DNA from: Peptoniphilus sp. BV3C26
GTDB taxonomy: Bacteria > Bacillota > Clostridia > Tissierellales > Peptoniphilaceae
Direction of reading: 5' to 3'
Length of the DNA stretch: 64,000 nucleotides
Assembly: GCF_000478985.1 (NCBI RefSeq)
Contig: NZ_AWXB01000058.1
Coordinates: 1 to 64,000 of the forward strand
Translations under genes and position numbers: made by a program
Part shown: in pieces, positions 1-8,660 of the stretch
Position numbering within the stretch: the stretch's first letter is position 1
How the letters are laid out: the number at the start of each line of letters is the position of its first letter
The notes under the pieces: model-generated
What the model was told of the DNA's origin: nothing
The model's input: the letters and a program-made list of their open reading frames with translations, nothing else
Database searches by the model: none

Positions 1-1682
1 GTTATTTCTTCTTTTCCTAAGCCAACAATTGTTGATTTTTCTTCTTTTTCATTTTTCTTAAGCTTTTTTCCTGCTTGCTTAATCCAATCATTTAGATCTT
101 TTTCTCTTTCTTCAGCTAATTTTTTATTTGCCTTATCAAGATTTTCAATTTCTTTTTCAATGTCAAGACGTGGGAAAATCACATCTCCCTTTAGGACTTT
201 TTCGCCATCTAAAAGTCCAAATTGCCTAGCATCTTCCCATTTAACTTGGTCTTTTATTCCTAGTTGTCTTCTGATTTCTTTTGAAGTATTTGTTATAAAG
301 GGATAGATTAAAACACTTATAATTCTTATACTTTCTGCAAGATTGTATAAAACATTTTCAAGTTTTTCCTTATCTTCAGAATTTTTTGCAAGAACCCATG
401 GTTGTGTTTCGTCTACATATTTATTTGCACGTCTTACAAGTTTCCAAATTTCTTCAAGGGCATCGGAAAATTGATAAGTTTCCATTGCCTTATCTACTTT
501 TTCTTTAACTGAAACTGCAATATTTTTTAAATTCTCATCAAATTCAGTTTTTGCAGAGGACTTTTTAATTATTCCTCCCTTGTATTTTTCAATCATGGAA
601 ACAGTTCTTGATACAAGATTTCCAAGGTCATTAGCAAGATCTGAATTTAATCTTGCCATAAATTTTTCTTTTGTGAAGCTTCCATCGCTTCCAAAGGAAA
701 ATTCACGAAGTAAAAAGTATTTTAAAGCATCTACTCCGTAAAGTTCTATAATTGGTTCTGGATAAACTACATTTCCCTTACTCTTACTCATCTTGTCATC
801 ATCAAATAGTATCCATCCATGACCGAAAACTTGTTTTGGAAGAGGCATATCAAGGGCCATTAAAATTGCAGGCCAAATAATTGTATGAAATCTTACAATT
901 TCCTTTCCTACCAGGTGAACATCAGCAGGCCAAAACTCATTAAATCTTTCATTGTTGTAGCCATAACCAAGACCTGTTAAATAACAACTTAAAGCATCAA
1001 TCCAAACATAAACTACATGCTTGTCATCAAAGGGAACTTTTACTCCCCAATCAAAGCTTGATCTTGATACTGAAAGGTCTTCCAAGCCGTTTTCAAGGAA
1101 GTTTTTAACCATTTCATTTTTTCTTGATTCCGGTTGAATAAATTCCGGATGGTCTTCATATAGTTTTAAAAGTTTGTCGCGATATTTTGAAAGTCTGAAA
1201 AAATATGCTTCTTCATGAGATAAGTGAGTTTCCCTTCCACAGTCTGGACAAGTGTGATTTTCTCCAAGTTGTGATTCAGTCCAAAAAGATTCACAAGGAG
1301 TGCAATAATATCCTTCATATTGACCCTTATAAATATCTCCCTTGTCATAAAGTTTTTGGAAAATTTCCTGAACATTTTTTTCATGTTGCTCATCTGTTGA
1401 ACGAATAAAAGAATCATAATCAATATCCATTTTTGCCCAAAGAGCTTTAATGTTTTCTACTATGTGGTCTATATATTCTTTTGGTTCCATTCCATATTCG
1501 TGAGCTTTTTGCATAAGCTTTTGTCCATGTTCATCAGAACCCGTTGTAAAGAAAACATCGTATCCTTGCATTTTTTTAAATTTTTTCAGTGCATCTGCTG
1601 CAACTGTACAATAGGTGTGTCCTATGTGAAGATTGTCACTTGGGTAGTAAATAGGTGTTGTTAAATAATATTTTTTACTCAT
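1..1682 (-). CDS. metG: Methionyl-tRNA synthetase (3' truncated by window edge)
   Basis: This enzyme charges tRNA-Met with methionine in the cytoplasm. The frame was read by hand from the ATG at 1682 to the window edge and is open for 560 codons. The N-terminus reads MSKKYYLTTPIYYPSDNLHIG, which contains the class I HIGH-type motif (HIGHT). A zinc-knuckle insertion with two CxxC pairs (CTPC and CPDC) lies near residues 128-150. The KMSKS loop (DDKMSKSKGN) lies near residue 300. The frame leaves the window in a charged Lys/Glu-rich linker, where family members of about 650 residues continue into a C-terminal tRNA-binding domain. The Shine-Dalgarno sequence AGGAGG precedes the ATG. Transcription starts upstream of a T-box leader with a Met specifier, so expression should rise when uncharged tRNA-Met accumulates. 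Confidence 0.97.
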   Translation of the reverse strand, partial: MSKKYYLTTPIYYPSDNLHIGHTYCTVAADALKKFKKMQGYDVFFTTGSDEHGQKLMQKAHEYGMEPKEYIDHIVENIKALWAKMDIDYDSFIRSTDEQHEKNVQEIFQKLYDKGDIYKGQYEGYYCTPCESFWTESQLGENHTCPDCGRETHLSHEEAYFFRLSKYRDKLLKLYEDHPEFIQPESRKNEMVKNFLENGLEDLSVSRSSFDWGVKVPFDDKHVVYVWIDALSCYLTGLGYGYNNERFNEFWPADVHLVGKEIVRFHTIIWPAILMALDMPLPKQVFGHGWILFDDDKMSKSKGNVVYPEPIIELYGVDALKYFLLREFSFGSDGSFTKEKFMARLNSDLANDLGNLVSRTVSMIEKYKGGIIKKSSAKTEFDENLKNIAVSVKEKVDKAMETYQFSDALEEIWKLVRRANKYVDETQPWVLAKNSEDKEKLENVLYNLAESIRIISVLIYPFITNTSKEIRRQLGIKDQVKWEDARQFGLLDGEKVLKGDVIFPRLDIEKEIENLDKANKKLAEEREKDLNDWIKQAGKKLKKNEKEEKSTIVGLGKEEI

Positions 1683-1701
1683 AAAACCTCCTAAAATTAA
1701 C

Positions 1702-1905
1702 AAATAAAAACGTCCTCGATAGAGACGAGGACGTGGTACCACTCTAATTTGCTTAAATTATATTAAGCCTCTAAGTCCGTAACGTGGAAAACGCCCCGAT
1801 TGGGGATAAAGTGAATCCATGTTCAAAAATTTTTCTCTAGACCTTTCACCAACCGGTCCTTCTCTAAAGAGTCTGATTTTCTACTCAAAACACTATAAAC
1901 TTTAA
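1702..1905 (-). promoter_or_regulatory. T-box leader (tRNA-Met sensing) of metG
   Basis: On the minus strand the conserved T-box core AGAGTGGTACCACG (1732-1745) is followed by the hairpin CGTCCTCG/CGAGGACG (1711-1733) and a U-run at 1704-1710, which is the terminator half of the switch. Farther 5', a stem I region contains the codon ATG in the context GAACATGGA (complement of 1818-1820), which suits a methionine specifier. Established T-box mechanism: uncharged tRNA pairs with the specifier and the T-box bulge, stabilising the antiterminator. Exact 5' boundary is inferred. Confidence 0.93.
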
Positions 1906-1923
1906 ATTTTTAATTAATTATGA

Positions 1924-1952
1924 ATTATATAGTAAGTTTTTTAAAAAAGCAA
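1924..1952 (-). promoter_or_regulatory. Promoter of the metG T-box transcript
   Basis: Minus strand reads TTGCTT (1947-1952), a 17-base spacer and a perfect TATAAT (1924-1929), which places the transcript start at the expected 5' end of the T-box leader. Confidence 0.65.
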
Positions 1953-2001
1953 ATATAATTTAAAATTAAAATTTATATAAAATTTTCAGTAGCCTTTAAT
2001 T

Positions 2002-2250
2002 TTATTTTCCTGTTACTTTGTTAATTATCCAAAGTAAGATAACTGCTCCAAAAACGCCCACTAAAAGTGAAGGCACTGCTCCTTGACCAGCTTGAACATT
2101 TACAAGACCAAGAACAAATCTACCTATGGAACCTCCTATGATACCTACAAAAATATTTGCAAGAGCTCCCATTTTTTCATTTTTATTCATTATCATGCTG
2201 GCAATCCAACCTGCGGCTGCACCAACTATAATACTCATAAGCCAACCCAT
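2002..2250 (-). CDS. GlsB/YeaQ/YmgE family membrane protein
   Basis: An 82-residue integral membrane protein of the transglycosylase-associated/GlsB family. Three hydrophobic segments are visible (about residues 3-20, 29-47 and 58-77). The family's Gly-rich pattern is present: GWIASMI in helix 1 and GIIGGSIG in helix 2. Members are linked to general stress responses in Gram-positives, but their molecular activity is unknown. The ATG at 2250 follows a strong AGGAGGT site. The gene stands alone on the minus strand between the T-box promoter of metG and the HD gene, with a 76-base gap to the latter. It is full length for the family. Confidence 0.9.
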   Translation of the reverse strand: MGWLMSIIVGAAAGWIASMIMNKNEKMGALANIFVGIIGGSIGRFVLGLVNVQAGQGAVPSLLVGVFGAVILLWIINKVTGK

Positions 2251-2326
2251 ATTTTTACCTCCTCTTAATTTATTAGATATACATTTTATTTATACCAAAA
2301 TTATCCTTGTTTCAATCATAAATAAT

Positions 2327-2905
2327 TTATAAGTTTTTTCTAAGATGGTCTTCAATTGCATCTTCCCTATCTTTCATTGCTTCCAAAGTAATACTTAAAA
2401 GTTCATCTAATTCAAGGCCTAAGTTTTCAGCTCCCTTTTTTATTACATCTCTTGAGCAACCTGCTGCAAATTTTTTGTCTTTAAATTTTTTCTTCAAACT
2501 TTTAAGTTCCATATCTTTTGTGGATTTACTTGGCCTCATTAAGGCACAAGCACCTATAAGACCTGTAAGTTCATCAACAGCATAGAGATATTTTTCCATT
2601 TTTTTCTCAGGTTTAACCTCACTACAAATTCCATGTCCGTGGCTTAATATTCCATGAATCATTTCTTGAGGAGCATCTATTTCTTTAAGAATATCTGGAG
2701 TCCTTTTTAAATGTTCTTCAGGCCACTTTTCATAATCAACATCATGTAAAAGACCTACTAGACCCCAAAAATTTTCATCTTCTCCTTCTTTTTTTGCTAA
2801 GTATCTTAAGACTTCTTCAAGGGTGAAAGCGTGTCTTAAGTGGAATTCTTCTTTATTATATTTTTTTAAAAGTTTCAAAGCTTTTTCTTTTGTGGGATAA
2901 TTCAT
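2327..2905 (-). CDS. HD domain phosphohydrolase
   Basis: A 192-residue soluble protein of the HD superfamily of metal-dependent phosphohydrolases. The metal-binding pattern is visible: His in HLRHAFT (near residue 22), the HD doublet in GLLHDVDYE (near residue 54), further His residues in LSHGHG (near residue 88) and an Asp in AVDELTG (near residue 110). Stand-alone HD proteins of this size occur widely in Clostridia; the substrate cannot be told from sequence. The C-terminal third is highly charged and helical. The ATG at 2905 is preceded by GGAGGC. No operon partner is evident: the next feature upstream is a tRNA gene on the opposite strand. Confidence 0.88.
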   Translation of the reverse strand: MNYPTKEKALKLLKKYNKEEFHLRHAFTLEEVLRYLAKKEGEDENFWGLVGLLHDVDYEKWPEEHLKRTPDILKEIDAPQEMIHGILSHGHGICSEVKPEKKMEKYLYAVDELTGLIGACALMRPSKSTKDMELKSLKKKFKDKKFAAGCSRDVIKKGAENLGLELDELLSITLEAMKDREDAIEDHLRKNL

Positions 2906-2930
2906 TTTTTGCCTCCAATATTTTACCTAT

Positions 2931-2959
2931 TTGACAATAATCTTTCAGTAAATTAAAAT
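2931..2959 (+). promoter_or_regulatory. Promoter of tRNA-Arg
   Basis: A consensus -35 TTGACA (2931-2936), 17-base spacer and -10 TAAAAT (2954-2959) end 11 bases before the first base of the tRNA gene. Confidence 0.8.
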
Positions 2960-2970
2960 ATACTTCACAT

Positions 2971-3047
2971 GGACATGTAGCTCAGTAGGATAGAGCGAAG
3001 CTCTCCTAAAGCTTAGGCCGGGGGTTCGATTCCTCTCATGTCCACCA
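2971..3047 (+). tRNA. tRNA-Arg (anticodon CCU)
   Basis: A complete cloverleaf can be drawn. The acceptor stem is GGACATG/CATGTCC, the D stem GCTC/GAGC, the anticodon stem AAGCT/AGCTT with loop CTCCTAA (anticodon CCT at 3005-3007), and the T arm GGGGG-TTCGATT-CCTCT with two G-U pairs. The discriminator base is A and CCA (3045-3047) is encoded. CCU reads the AGG arginine codon. It has its own promoter and a downstream terminator, so it is a single-gene unit. Confidence 0.96.
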
Positions 3048-3053
3048 TAAACA

Positions 3054-3094
3054 AAAAAGAGAATGTGTAATCAATTATTACTACATTCTCTTTT
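3054..3094 (+). terminator. Intrinsic terminator after tRNA-Arg
   Basis: An imperfect stem AAAGAGAATGT...ACATTCTCTTT with one bulge and a following T-run lies 7 bases after the encoded CCA. Confidence 0.8.
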
Positions 3095-3576
3095 CAGTTA
3101 TTCCAAGAATCCATCCAACCAAATGTTTTTGGTTCTATCATTCTACTACCTTTCTTTTGCTTTTTGCAATTCACATAACAAGTAAAACTGCAGCTGCAAA
3201 ATCCTTTTAAACAAACTTACAAATCGCGTTTTAGTTGCCAAATGTGATTACATTTAAAATCAAACTTTTTTCTTTTTTCAAAAATCCTACTCTAAATTTT
3301 TGAGAAAAAAATTTTTATTAAATTTCATCTCATTCTCTAATCCTACTTTTGTTTTGTTATTTAAAATAACAAGTTATAATCATCAAGACTCTATATAAAC
3401 GCTTAAAGCGATTAAACGGTCAATAATTATTTAGAAAGTTGGATGGATTTCAAGGTTCTGTTCACCAATCTCTTGGTATTTTTAATATACCCTCTATTTT
3501 TTATTTAAAACACTTTTATAAAAAATTTTTAAATTTTTTAAATTTTTTGTAAATTTTTTATAGTATAATAATTTAC
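3095..3576. other. Gene-poor gap with a 12-bp inverted repeat
   Basis: About 480 bases without a convincing gene. A 12-bp inverted repeat (AATCCATCCAAC at 3108-3119, its complement at 3438-3449) spans 342 bases and could mark the ends of a decayed element. On the minus strand a 40-codon open frame (3094-3216) has five cysteines in its first 17 codons but no usable start codon. On the plus strand a frame near 3425-3510 reads NNYLESWMDF and ends in a hydrophobic stretch. I cannot assign either to a family. Confidence 0.4.
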
Positions 3577-4110
3577 ATGGAACTTAAATTACTTGATCTT
3601 ATTCAAAACATGACAAATCCTCTATTGGATTTTATTTTTTTATTAATTACAAGTTTAGGAAATTGCGGAATATTTTTTATTTTTATAGGTATTTGGCTCT
3701 TTAGTTGGAAAAAAACTCGAAAAATAGGTTTAAATGTTTTAATAACTTTAATTTTATGTGGAATTTTTGGAAATTTAATTTTAAAACCTCTTATTGCAAG
3801 GCCCAGGCCCTTTGTTGTAAAAGGAATTTTTCCTAAAATAAATCCTCCAAAAGATTTTTCCTTTCCTTCAGGCCACACTTATAGTGGTATAGGAAGTGCA
3901 AATTCCATTTATTTTTACAATAAGAGATTTGGAAAAATAATTTATATAATTGCAAGCCTTGTGGCCTTTTCCAGATTATATTTTTATGTCCACTACCCTA
4001 CAGATATTATAGGCGGCATATTTTTAGGCCTTATTCTTTCTTATGTTTCTAAGTTTTTAACGGATCTTATTTATAAAAAATTAAGACAAATAAAAAAGCA
4101 GCCTAAATAG
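3577..4110 (+). CDS. PAP2 family phosphatase
   Basis: A 177-residue integral membrane phosphatase of the type 2 phosphatidic acid phosphatase superfamily, likely acting on an undecaprenyl or glycerolipid pyrophosphate/phosphate at the outer face of the membrane. The three catalytic motifs are present: KPLIARPRP (motif 1, about residue 70), PSGHTYSG (motif 2, about residue 98) and SRLYFYVHYPTD (motif 3, about residue 130). Five to six hydrophobic segments surround them. The N-terminus MELKLLDLIQNMTNPLLDF matches the usual start of the family, yet no Shine-Dalgarno is seen: a TATAAT at 3564-3569 ends 7 bases before the ATG, so the mRNA may be leaderless. The gene converges on the lipoprotein gene and shares its terminator. 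Confidence 0.93.
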   Translation: MELKLLDLIQNMTNPLLDFIFLLITSLGNCGIFFIFIGIWLFSWKKTRKIGLNVLITLILCGIFGNLILKPLIARPRPFVVKGIFPKINPPKDFSFPSGHTYSGIGSANSIYFYNKRFGKIIYIIASLVAFSRLYFYVHYPTDIIGGIFLGLILSYVSKFLTDLIYKKLRQIKKQPK

Positions 4111-4123
4111 AGCTGCTTTTTTT
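4092..4123. terminator. Bidirectional terminator between PAP2 gene and lipoprotein gene
   Basis: Stem AAAAGCAGC/GCTGCTTTT with T-runs on both strands, overlapping the PAP2 stop codon and lying between two convergent genes. Confidence 0.85.
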
Positions 4124-4125
4124 AA

Positions 4126-5520
4126 TTATTTTGTAATATCAATTGAATAAATCAAACCATCTTTTTCAGATCCAACTTTTTCAAATCCAACTTTATAACC
4201 TAAGTTTTCTAAAACTCCTCTTAAAGGAATCATAGTTCTGTTGTTTATAATCATTGGAGCTACATCAAGTTTAACGTCTTTTCCATCAACTTTTATTGTT
4301 TCTTGTCCGATTGTCATTTCAATTTTTTTATCTCCAAGACTTGTTGTTACCATTTTCTTTTCTTGGTCCCAATTAACTTCTGCTCCTAAGTTTTCTAAAA
4401 CTCCTCTAAAGGGAATTAAAGTTCTTGAATTTTTAATTACAGGTTCTTGGTCTTCAAATTCTATCATCTTTCCTTCAACGCTTACTAAAATTATAGGAGA
4501 ATTATCTGCTCTGAATAATTTCATAAGATCTGCTTGAGAAAGCTTTTTGAAAGATGTAGGCATTTGAACTGTTACGTCTTTTTCTCTTTTTGAATTAACT
4601 TCAGATTCAACTGTCATTGTCATAAGTTCAGGAATAACAAGTTTAATTTCACATTCAGCTTCATATTCATTGTCATTTTTTACTTCAAGTGAATATTCTA
4701 CTTTTGAATCTTTCAAAGCTTTTTCATCAAGAGGAAGTGATTTTGTTAAATCATTTTCTTTGTAATTATCAAAAGCTTTCTTGATATCTTCTTTTGGTGC
4801 CTTAATTCCCATCTTTTCAAGCATTGGAATTAAAGTTTCAGAAGCCTTATCCCAATTTTTTGCAACTATGTTTAAACCTGCATTAGCATCTTTTAAAATT
4901 TCTTCAAGGCTTGCTTCATATTTGTAAGTGTTGCCTTTAATTTCCATATCTTTACTTGGCTTAAAGCCCTTTAAAGCTTGGTCTGTAAATTTAATTAAAT
5001 CAGCTGTAAATTCTCCTGATTTAGAATATTCCATAAGCTTATCATAGCTTGGATCCATTTCTTTTTTGTCTTCTGAAGCATCAAGTAGAACATAGTCTTC
5101 TTTTATATCCATTTTTTTGCCACTTAAGTCAGCTAATACCTTAAAAGCAGCCTTATCTACATAAATCTTATTTCCGTCTATAAAGATTTCAACTTTAAAT
5201 TTATCGGGAACCTTTATTTCCGGTGCACTTTCATCTTCTTGTAATAATTTTTTAAAATTGCTTAAATCATATTCAATAGACATTTGTGCTTTTTCTTTTT
5301 GTGAAATACCTTCAAACTTTGCCGGCATTTCAAATTTCACTTTTTTGTTTGTTGATTTGTCAAATGCTTCAACTTCAACTTCAACTTTTCCTGATTGTTT
5401 AGTTGCTTCCCAAGCGTTTAATTTTTGAGAAACTCCTAAAAATGCTTGCATATTAGGTGTACATGCTGTAAGAAGCATTGTCATAATAAGTGAAAAAACT
5501 AAAATTATTTTTTTTCTCAT
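4126..5520 (-). CDS. Lipoprotein with copper-amine-oxidase-like C-terminal domains
   Basis: A 464-residue exported lipoprotein. The start at 5520 is chosen because GGAGGG precedes it and it opens the signal peptide MRKKIILVFSLIMTMLLTAC with lipobox LTAC (lipidated Cys near residue 20). An upstream in-frame start at 5571 would bury the signal. Residues about 30-345 are a charged, Lys/Glu-rich region without a family I recognise. Residues about 360-460 hold two tandem copies of the copper amine oxidase N-terminal-like domain, each with the hallmark (TLIPFRGVLENLG, then TMIPLRGVLENLG). In Clostridia this domain is a common cell-surface module and does not imply oxidase activity. The gene appears monocistronic. 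Confidence 0.85.
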   Translation of the reverse strand: MRKKIILVFSLIMTMLLTACTPNMQAFLGVSQKLNAWEATKQSGKVEVEVEAFDKSTNKKVKFEMPAKFEGISQKEKAQMSIEYDLSNFKKLLQEDESAPEIKVPDKFKVEIFIDGNKIYVDKAAFKVLADLSGKKMDIKEDYVLLDASEDKKEMDPSYDKLMEYSKSGEFTADLIKFTDQALKGFKPSKDMEIKGNTYKYEASLEEILKDANAGLNIVAKNWDKASETLIPMLEKMGIKAPKEDIKKAFDNYKENDLTKSLPLDEKALKDSKVEYSLEVKNDNEYEAECEIKLVIPELMTMTVESEVNSKREKDVTVQMPTSFKKLSQADLMKLFRADNSPIILVSVEGKMIEFEDQEPVIKNSRTLIPFRGVLENLGAEVNWDQEKKMVTTSLGDKKIEMTIGQETIKVDGKDVKLDVAPMIINNRTMIPLRGVLENLGYKVGFEKVGSEKDGLIYSIDITK

Positions 5521-5702
5521 AAAACCCTCCAAATTTTTATTTATTTTTCTTTCCTTTCCCCATTGTACCACAGAATTTTTTCCATTGCATCTTAGGTCTA
5601 AATTTTTACATCCTTAATAAATGGCTTTAAGGCTTCTTTTAATGTATTAAATTTTATTTGCATTTTTCTTTTCAATTGATAATTCAATCATTTAAAAATT
5701 TC

Positions 5703-5731
5703 TTGTTTTATCAATTATCATCGTCTATAAT
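5703..5731 (+). promoter_or_regulatory. Promoter of the small membrane protein at 5778
   Basis: TTGTTT (5703-5708), 17-base spacer, perfect TATAAT (5726-5731), 47 bases before the chosen start codon. Confidence 0.65.
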
Positions 5732-5777
5732 TTACTTATATAGTTAATCTTTATTTTAAATGATAGGAGACTATTTT

Positions 5778-6161
5778 ATGAGCCCTTTATCAATTGAACT
5801 TTTCTTCAAAGGCAAAAGCTTTAATGAAATTATTTTTTCTCAAAGAGAGATCGAAAATCTTAATAATTATTTAAAAAATTCAAATCTTATGGTAATAAGC
5901 AATCCGATTTTCTATGACTACTGCGCTTATATCGGGGGAACTTATTACGCTTTTAGGGATAAGGAGGACCTTGCTATTTTTATTTCGTCCACAAATTCAA
6001 AAGTTCTAAGAAAAAGTTTTAAGAAAAATTATTTTAAGGACAGAGATGCTCTTTTTATTAATATTTTGATTTTTTCTTTAATCTTTTGTTTTCCAAATAA
6101 AATAAGTCTCTTAATAAGTTTAATCTTATTGATTTTTGAAAAAATTTTTATTTTAAATTAA
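5778..6161 (+). CDS. Hypothetical protein with C-terminal membrane segment
   Basis: A 127-residue protein I do not recognise. The start at 5778 is chosen because TAGGAGA lies 7 bases upstream; an ATG at 5760 in the same frame contains that site and is less likely. Residues 1-90 look soluble and mixed (MSPLSIELFFKGKSF...), with an aromatic stretch YDYCAYIGGTYYAFRDKED near residue 45-65. The last about 35 residues form two short hydrophobic segments, so the protein is probably tail-anchored in the membrane. It has its own promoter and terminator, so it is a single-gene unit. Codon use and base composition resemble its neighbours. Confidence 0.65.
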   Translation: MSPLSIELFFKGKSFNEIIFSQREIENLNNYLKNSNLMVISNPIFYDYCAYIGGTYYAFRDKEDLAIFISSTNSKVLRKSFKKNYFKDRDALFINILIFSLIFCFPNKISLLISLILLIFEKIFILN

Positions 6162-6192
6162 AAAACTTCCCTGAAATAGGGAAGCTTTTTTT
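6161..6192. terminator. Bidirectional terminator
   Basis: Stem AAAACTTCCC/GGGAAGCTTTT with loop TGAAATA between two convergent genes. Confidence 0.85.
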
Positions 6193-8548
6193 ATTCTTGT
6201 GCTTTTAAAGCTTGAACCATATCTATTTTTTTAAGTTTTTTGTGGAAAATCAACATTACAAAAAATGTTACTATAGTTGTAATTAAGGCTGAAAATAAAT
6301 AAGCTCTCTTCACTAAAACCGGATCCAGCATTGCCATATAGGGTACTACAACTTGAAGAACTCCGTAGTGTAAAATCTTTCCTACTAAAAGTCCTATTCC
6401 TATTCCTATTATTGTTAAAATCCAAGTTTCTCTATAAATATAACTTGTTACTTCTTTTGGATAAAATCCCAAAACTTTTATTGTGGAAAGTTCTCTCTTT
6501 CTTTCTTCTATGTTGATGTTTGTCAAGTTATATAATACTATTACCGCAAGCATTGATGATGCCAGGACTATTGTTGCTACCACAAGATATATGGAGCTCA
6601 TAAAGTTGTCCAAAATTTTTTCAAGGACGCTTACATTCATTGTTGAAGTGGAACATTTATAGTCCATAAAGTCCTTGGATATTTTACTTATATCTTCTGG
6701 GTTTTTAAGTTTTAAAGCCTCACAGTTGGACACAAAATTTTTACCAAATACTTTTTCATAATACTTTGGAGTCATAAATAAATTATGTCCCACATACATT
6801 TCTGTAATTCCGCTTATTTGAACTTTATAAATTTCTCCGTCCTTATCTTTAATTTCAAGACTGTCCCCAATTTTTACCTTTTTTAATTTACTTAGTTTTT
6901 CGGTAATAACAGCTCCCCTATCTGTAAGTTTTATTTCTTTTTTATTTTTTCTTGTTCTTAAAGTATAGAATTCTGAAAATTCTTCTAAGTTTTCTGGAAC
7001 TACAAGACTTACATCTTGATCAATTTTATTAAATTTACTTTTAAAATTGGACATATTAAAGGAGGCATATTTTTCTATTCTTTGGTCTTTTTTTATTCCT
7101 TCTTTAAATTTATCAAAACTTTTTTTGTCAATTTCCCTATCGTAAAAGACTGCCAAATTATATTTCATAACTTGTTTAAATTGCTTGTCTTTTATTCCCT
7201 TAACGGAACCCTCTATTCCAAAACCCAAAACTAAAAGTGCACTGCAACCCATAATTCCTATTACAGTCATTATCATTCTCTTTTTGTACCTAAATAAGTT
7301 TCTTGCAGTTACTTTTTGTAAAAAAGAAAGTCTCTTCCAAAGAGGTTTTATTCTTTCTATTAAAATTCTTGTTCCGCCCTTTGGAGCAGGTCCTCTTAAT
7401 AGATTTGCCGCATTATTTCTAAGGCTTGCATATACGGAAATCATTGCCGTTATTCCCGTTGCCAAAAGCCCTACTATAATGGCAAATAAAGTTCTTATTG
7501 GGTAAAATTTAAAAATTAAATTTTTTTCAAAAATCGTATCAACGGAATAAGAATTGCCTATTAATCTTGATAGGGCAAAGGCTCCTATTAAAGCTCCTAT
7601 TATTCCACCTATTAAGGCTGAAGATTCTCCGTAAATGAAATATTTTGATGCAATTTGCCTGTTGCTGTAACCTAAGGCCTTATAAGTTCCTATATTTATT
7701 CTATTTTCTTCAACCATTCTTGTCATCGTTGTCCAACATACAAGCATTGATATTAAAAAGAAAAATACAGGAAAGACAAGACTTAAAAGATCTACTCTAT
7801 GAGCATAATCAATGTAAGTGTTTATGTCTTCATTTAAGTGTCTTGGCGTAATTTCATAGGAAGGTTGGGATAAAATTTTTAAAATTCTCTTTGCATCATT
7901 AATTTTATCTAAGCCGTCTTTTATTTTTTCATCTGCTTCAAGGGATTTTTCGTCATATTCTCTTTGACCCTTGTCAAGTTTTCTCTGGCCCTTATTTATT
8001 TCATAAAGGGCATCTTTTAATTGCTTTTTGCCCTTTGTTTCTCCCTCTTCAAAATCTTTGAGTCCAGACTTATAATTTTCAAGGCCTCTTTCATATTCTT
8101 CACGACCGCTTTTTAACTGACTTTTACCTTCTATAAATTTTTTATAGTTTTCATCATATTTTAATTTTGCCCTATCGTAGTCTATTTCGCCCTTATCCAG
8201 TTTTTCCTTAGCTTCATTTAATTCTTTTTCCGAATCTTCTAATTTTTTAAGTCCTTCTTCATACTGCCTTAGACCGTCTAAGTATTTCTCGTAATTTTCT
8301 TTATATTCAAGTTCTCCTTCTTGGGCTTGTTTTATGCCCCTATCAAGAGCATCTTTTCCCATATCGTACTTGGCTTGACCTTCAGCTAACTGAATTTGTG
8401 CCTTATCTAATTCTTTTTTTGCCTCTATTAATTTATCAGCACCCTCTATGCCAGCATTTATGTTTTCTAAGTTTATTTTGGATAAGTCCAAATCTCCTAT
8501 GCCATATTTATCTTCCAAGTCCTTTATTTTATTTTTTATTTCTTCCAA
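6191..8548 (-). CDS. FtsX-like ABC permease, C-terminal part (frameshifted from 8661-10172)
   Basis: The 785-residue 3' part of a giant permease split by a frameshift. Residues 1-225 continue the Lys/Glu/Gly coiled coil of the 5' part (repeats such as YDMGKDALDRGIKQAQEG). Three membrane segments follow (about 250-360), then a second core: one segment near 425 (MTVIGIMGCSALLVLGFGIEG), an extracytoplasmic domain, and three C-terminal segments (about 655-770), the FtsX/MacB-type duplicated layout. The same frame is open upstream of this ATG to the T8 tract at 8671-8678 and reads IELEGKLNELLSLPEEEQ, joining the 5' part smoothly. Restoring one base gives a single 1326-residue protein. The partner ATPase is the gene at 10174-10875. 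Confidence 0.85.
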   Translation of the reverse strand: MEEIKNKIKDLEDKYGIGDLDLSKINLENINAGIEGADKLIEAKKELDKAQIQLAEGQAKYDMGKDALDRGIKQAQEGELEYKENYEKYLDGLRQYEEGLKKLEDSEKELNEAKEKLDKGEIDYDRAKLKYDENYKKFIEGKSQLKSGREEYERGLENYKSGLKDFEEGETKGKKQLKDALYEINKGQRKLDKGQREYDEKSLEADEKIKDGLDKINDAKRILKILSQPSYEITPRHLNEDINTYIDYAHRVDLLSLVFPVFFFLISMLVCWTTMTRMVEENRINIGTYKALGYSNRQIASKYFIYGESSALIGGIIGALIGAFALSRLIGNSYSVDTIFEKNLIFKFYPIRTLFAIIVGLLATGITAMISVYASLRNNAANLLRGPAPKGGTRILIERIKPLWKRLSFLQKVTARNLFRYKKRMIMTVIGIMGCSALLVLGFGIEGSVKGIKDKQFKQVMKYNLAVFYDREIDKKSFDKFKEGIKKDQRIEKYASFNMSNFKSKFNKIDQDVSLVVPENLEEFSEFYTLRTRKNKKEIKLTDRGAVITEKLSKLKKVKIGDSLEIKDKDGEIYKVQISGITEMYVGHNLFMTPKYYEKVFGKNFVSNCEALKLKNPEDISKISKDFMDYKCSTSTMNVSVLEKILDNFMSSIYLVVATIVLASSMLAVIVLYNLTNINIEERKRELSTIKVLGFYPKEVTSYIYRETWILTIIGIGIGLLVGKILHYGVLQVVVPYMAMLDPVLVKRAYLFSALITTIVTFFVMLIFHKKLKKIDMVQALKAQE

Positions 8549-8660
8549 GGTCTTTAGTTGAGTTTCTATTGCTGCAATTTGAATTTTTAACTGATAAATT
8601 TCTCCTTGATGTTTTTTTTGTTCTTCCTCAGGAAGGCTTAAAAGCTCATTTAATTTTCCT

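Noticed and set aside
1166-1664. Frames inside metG on both strands
   Set aside because: The metG frame was translated completely and explains the region.
1464-1700. Possible frameshift in metG because the gene is not closed in the window
   Set aside because: Hand translation shows an unbroken frame of 560 codons; it simply runs off the edge.
2083-2332. Two plus-strand frames antisense to the GlsB-like gene
   Set aside because: They lie opposite a well-supported family member and have no ribosome sites or recognisable composition.
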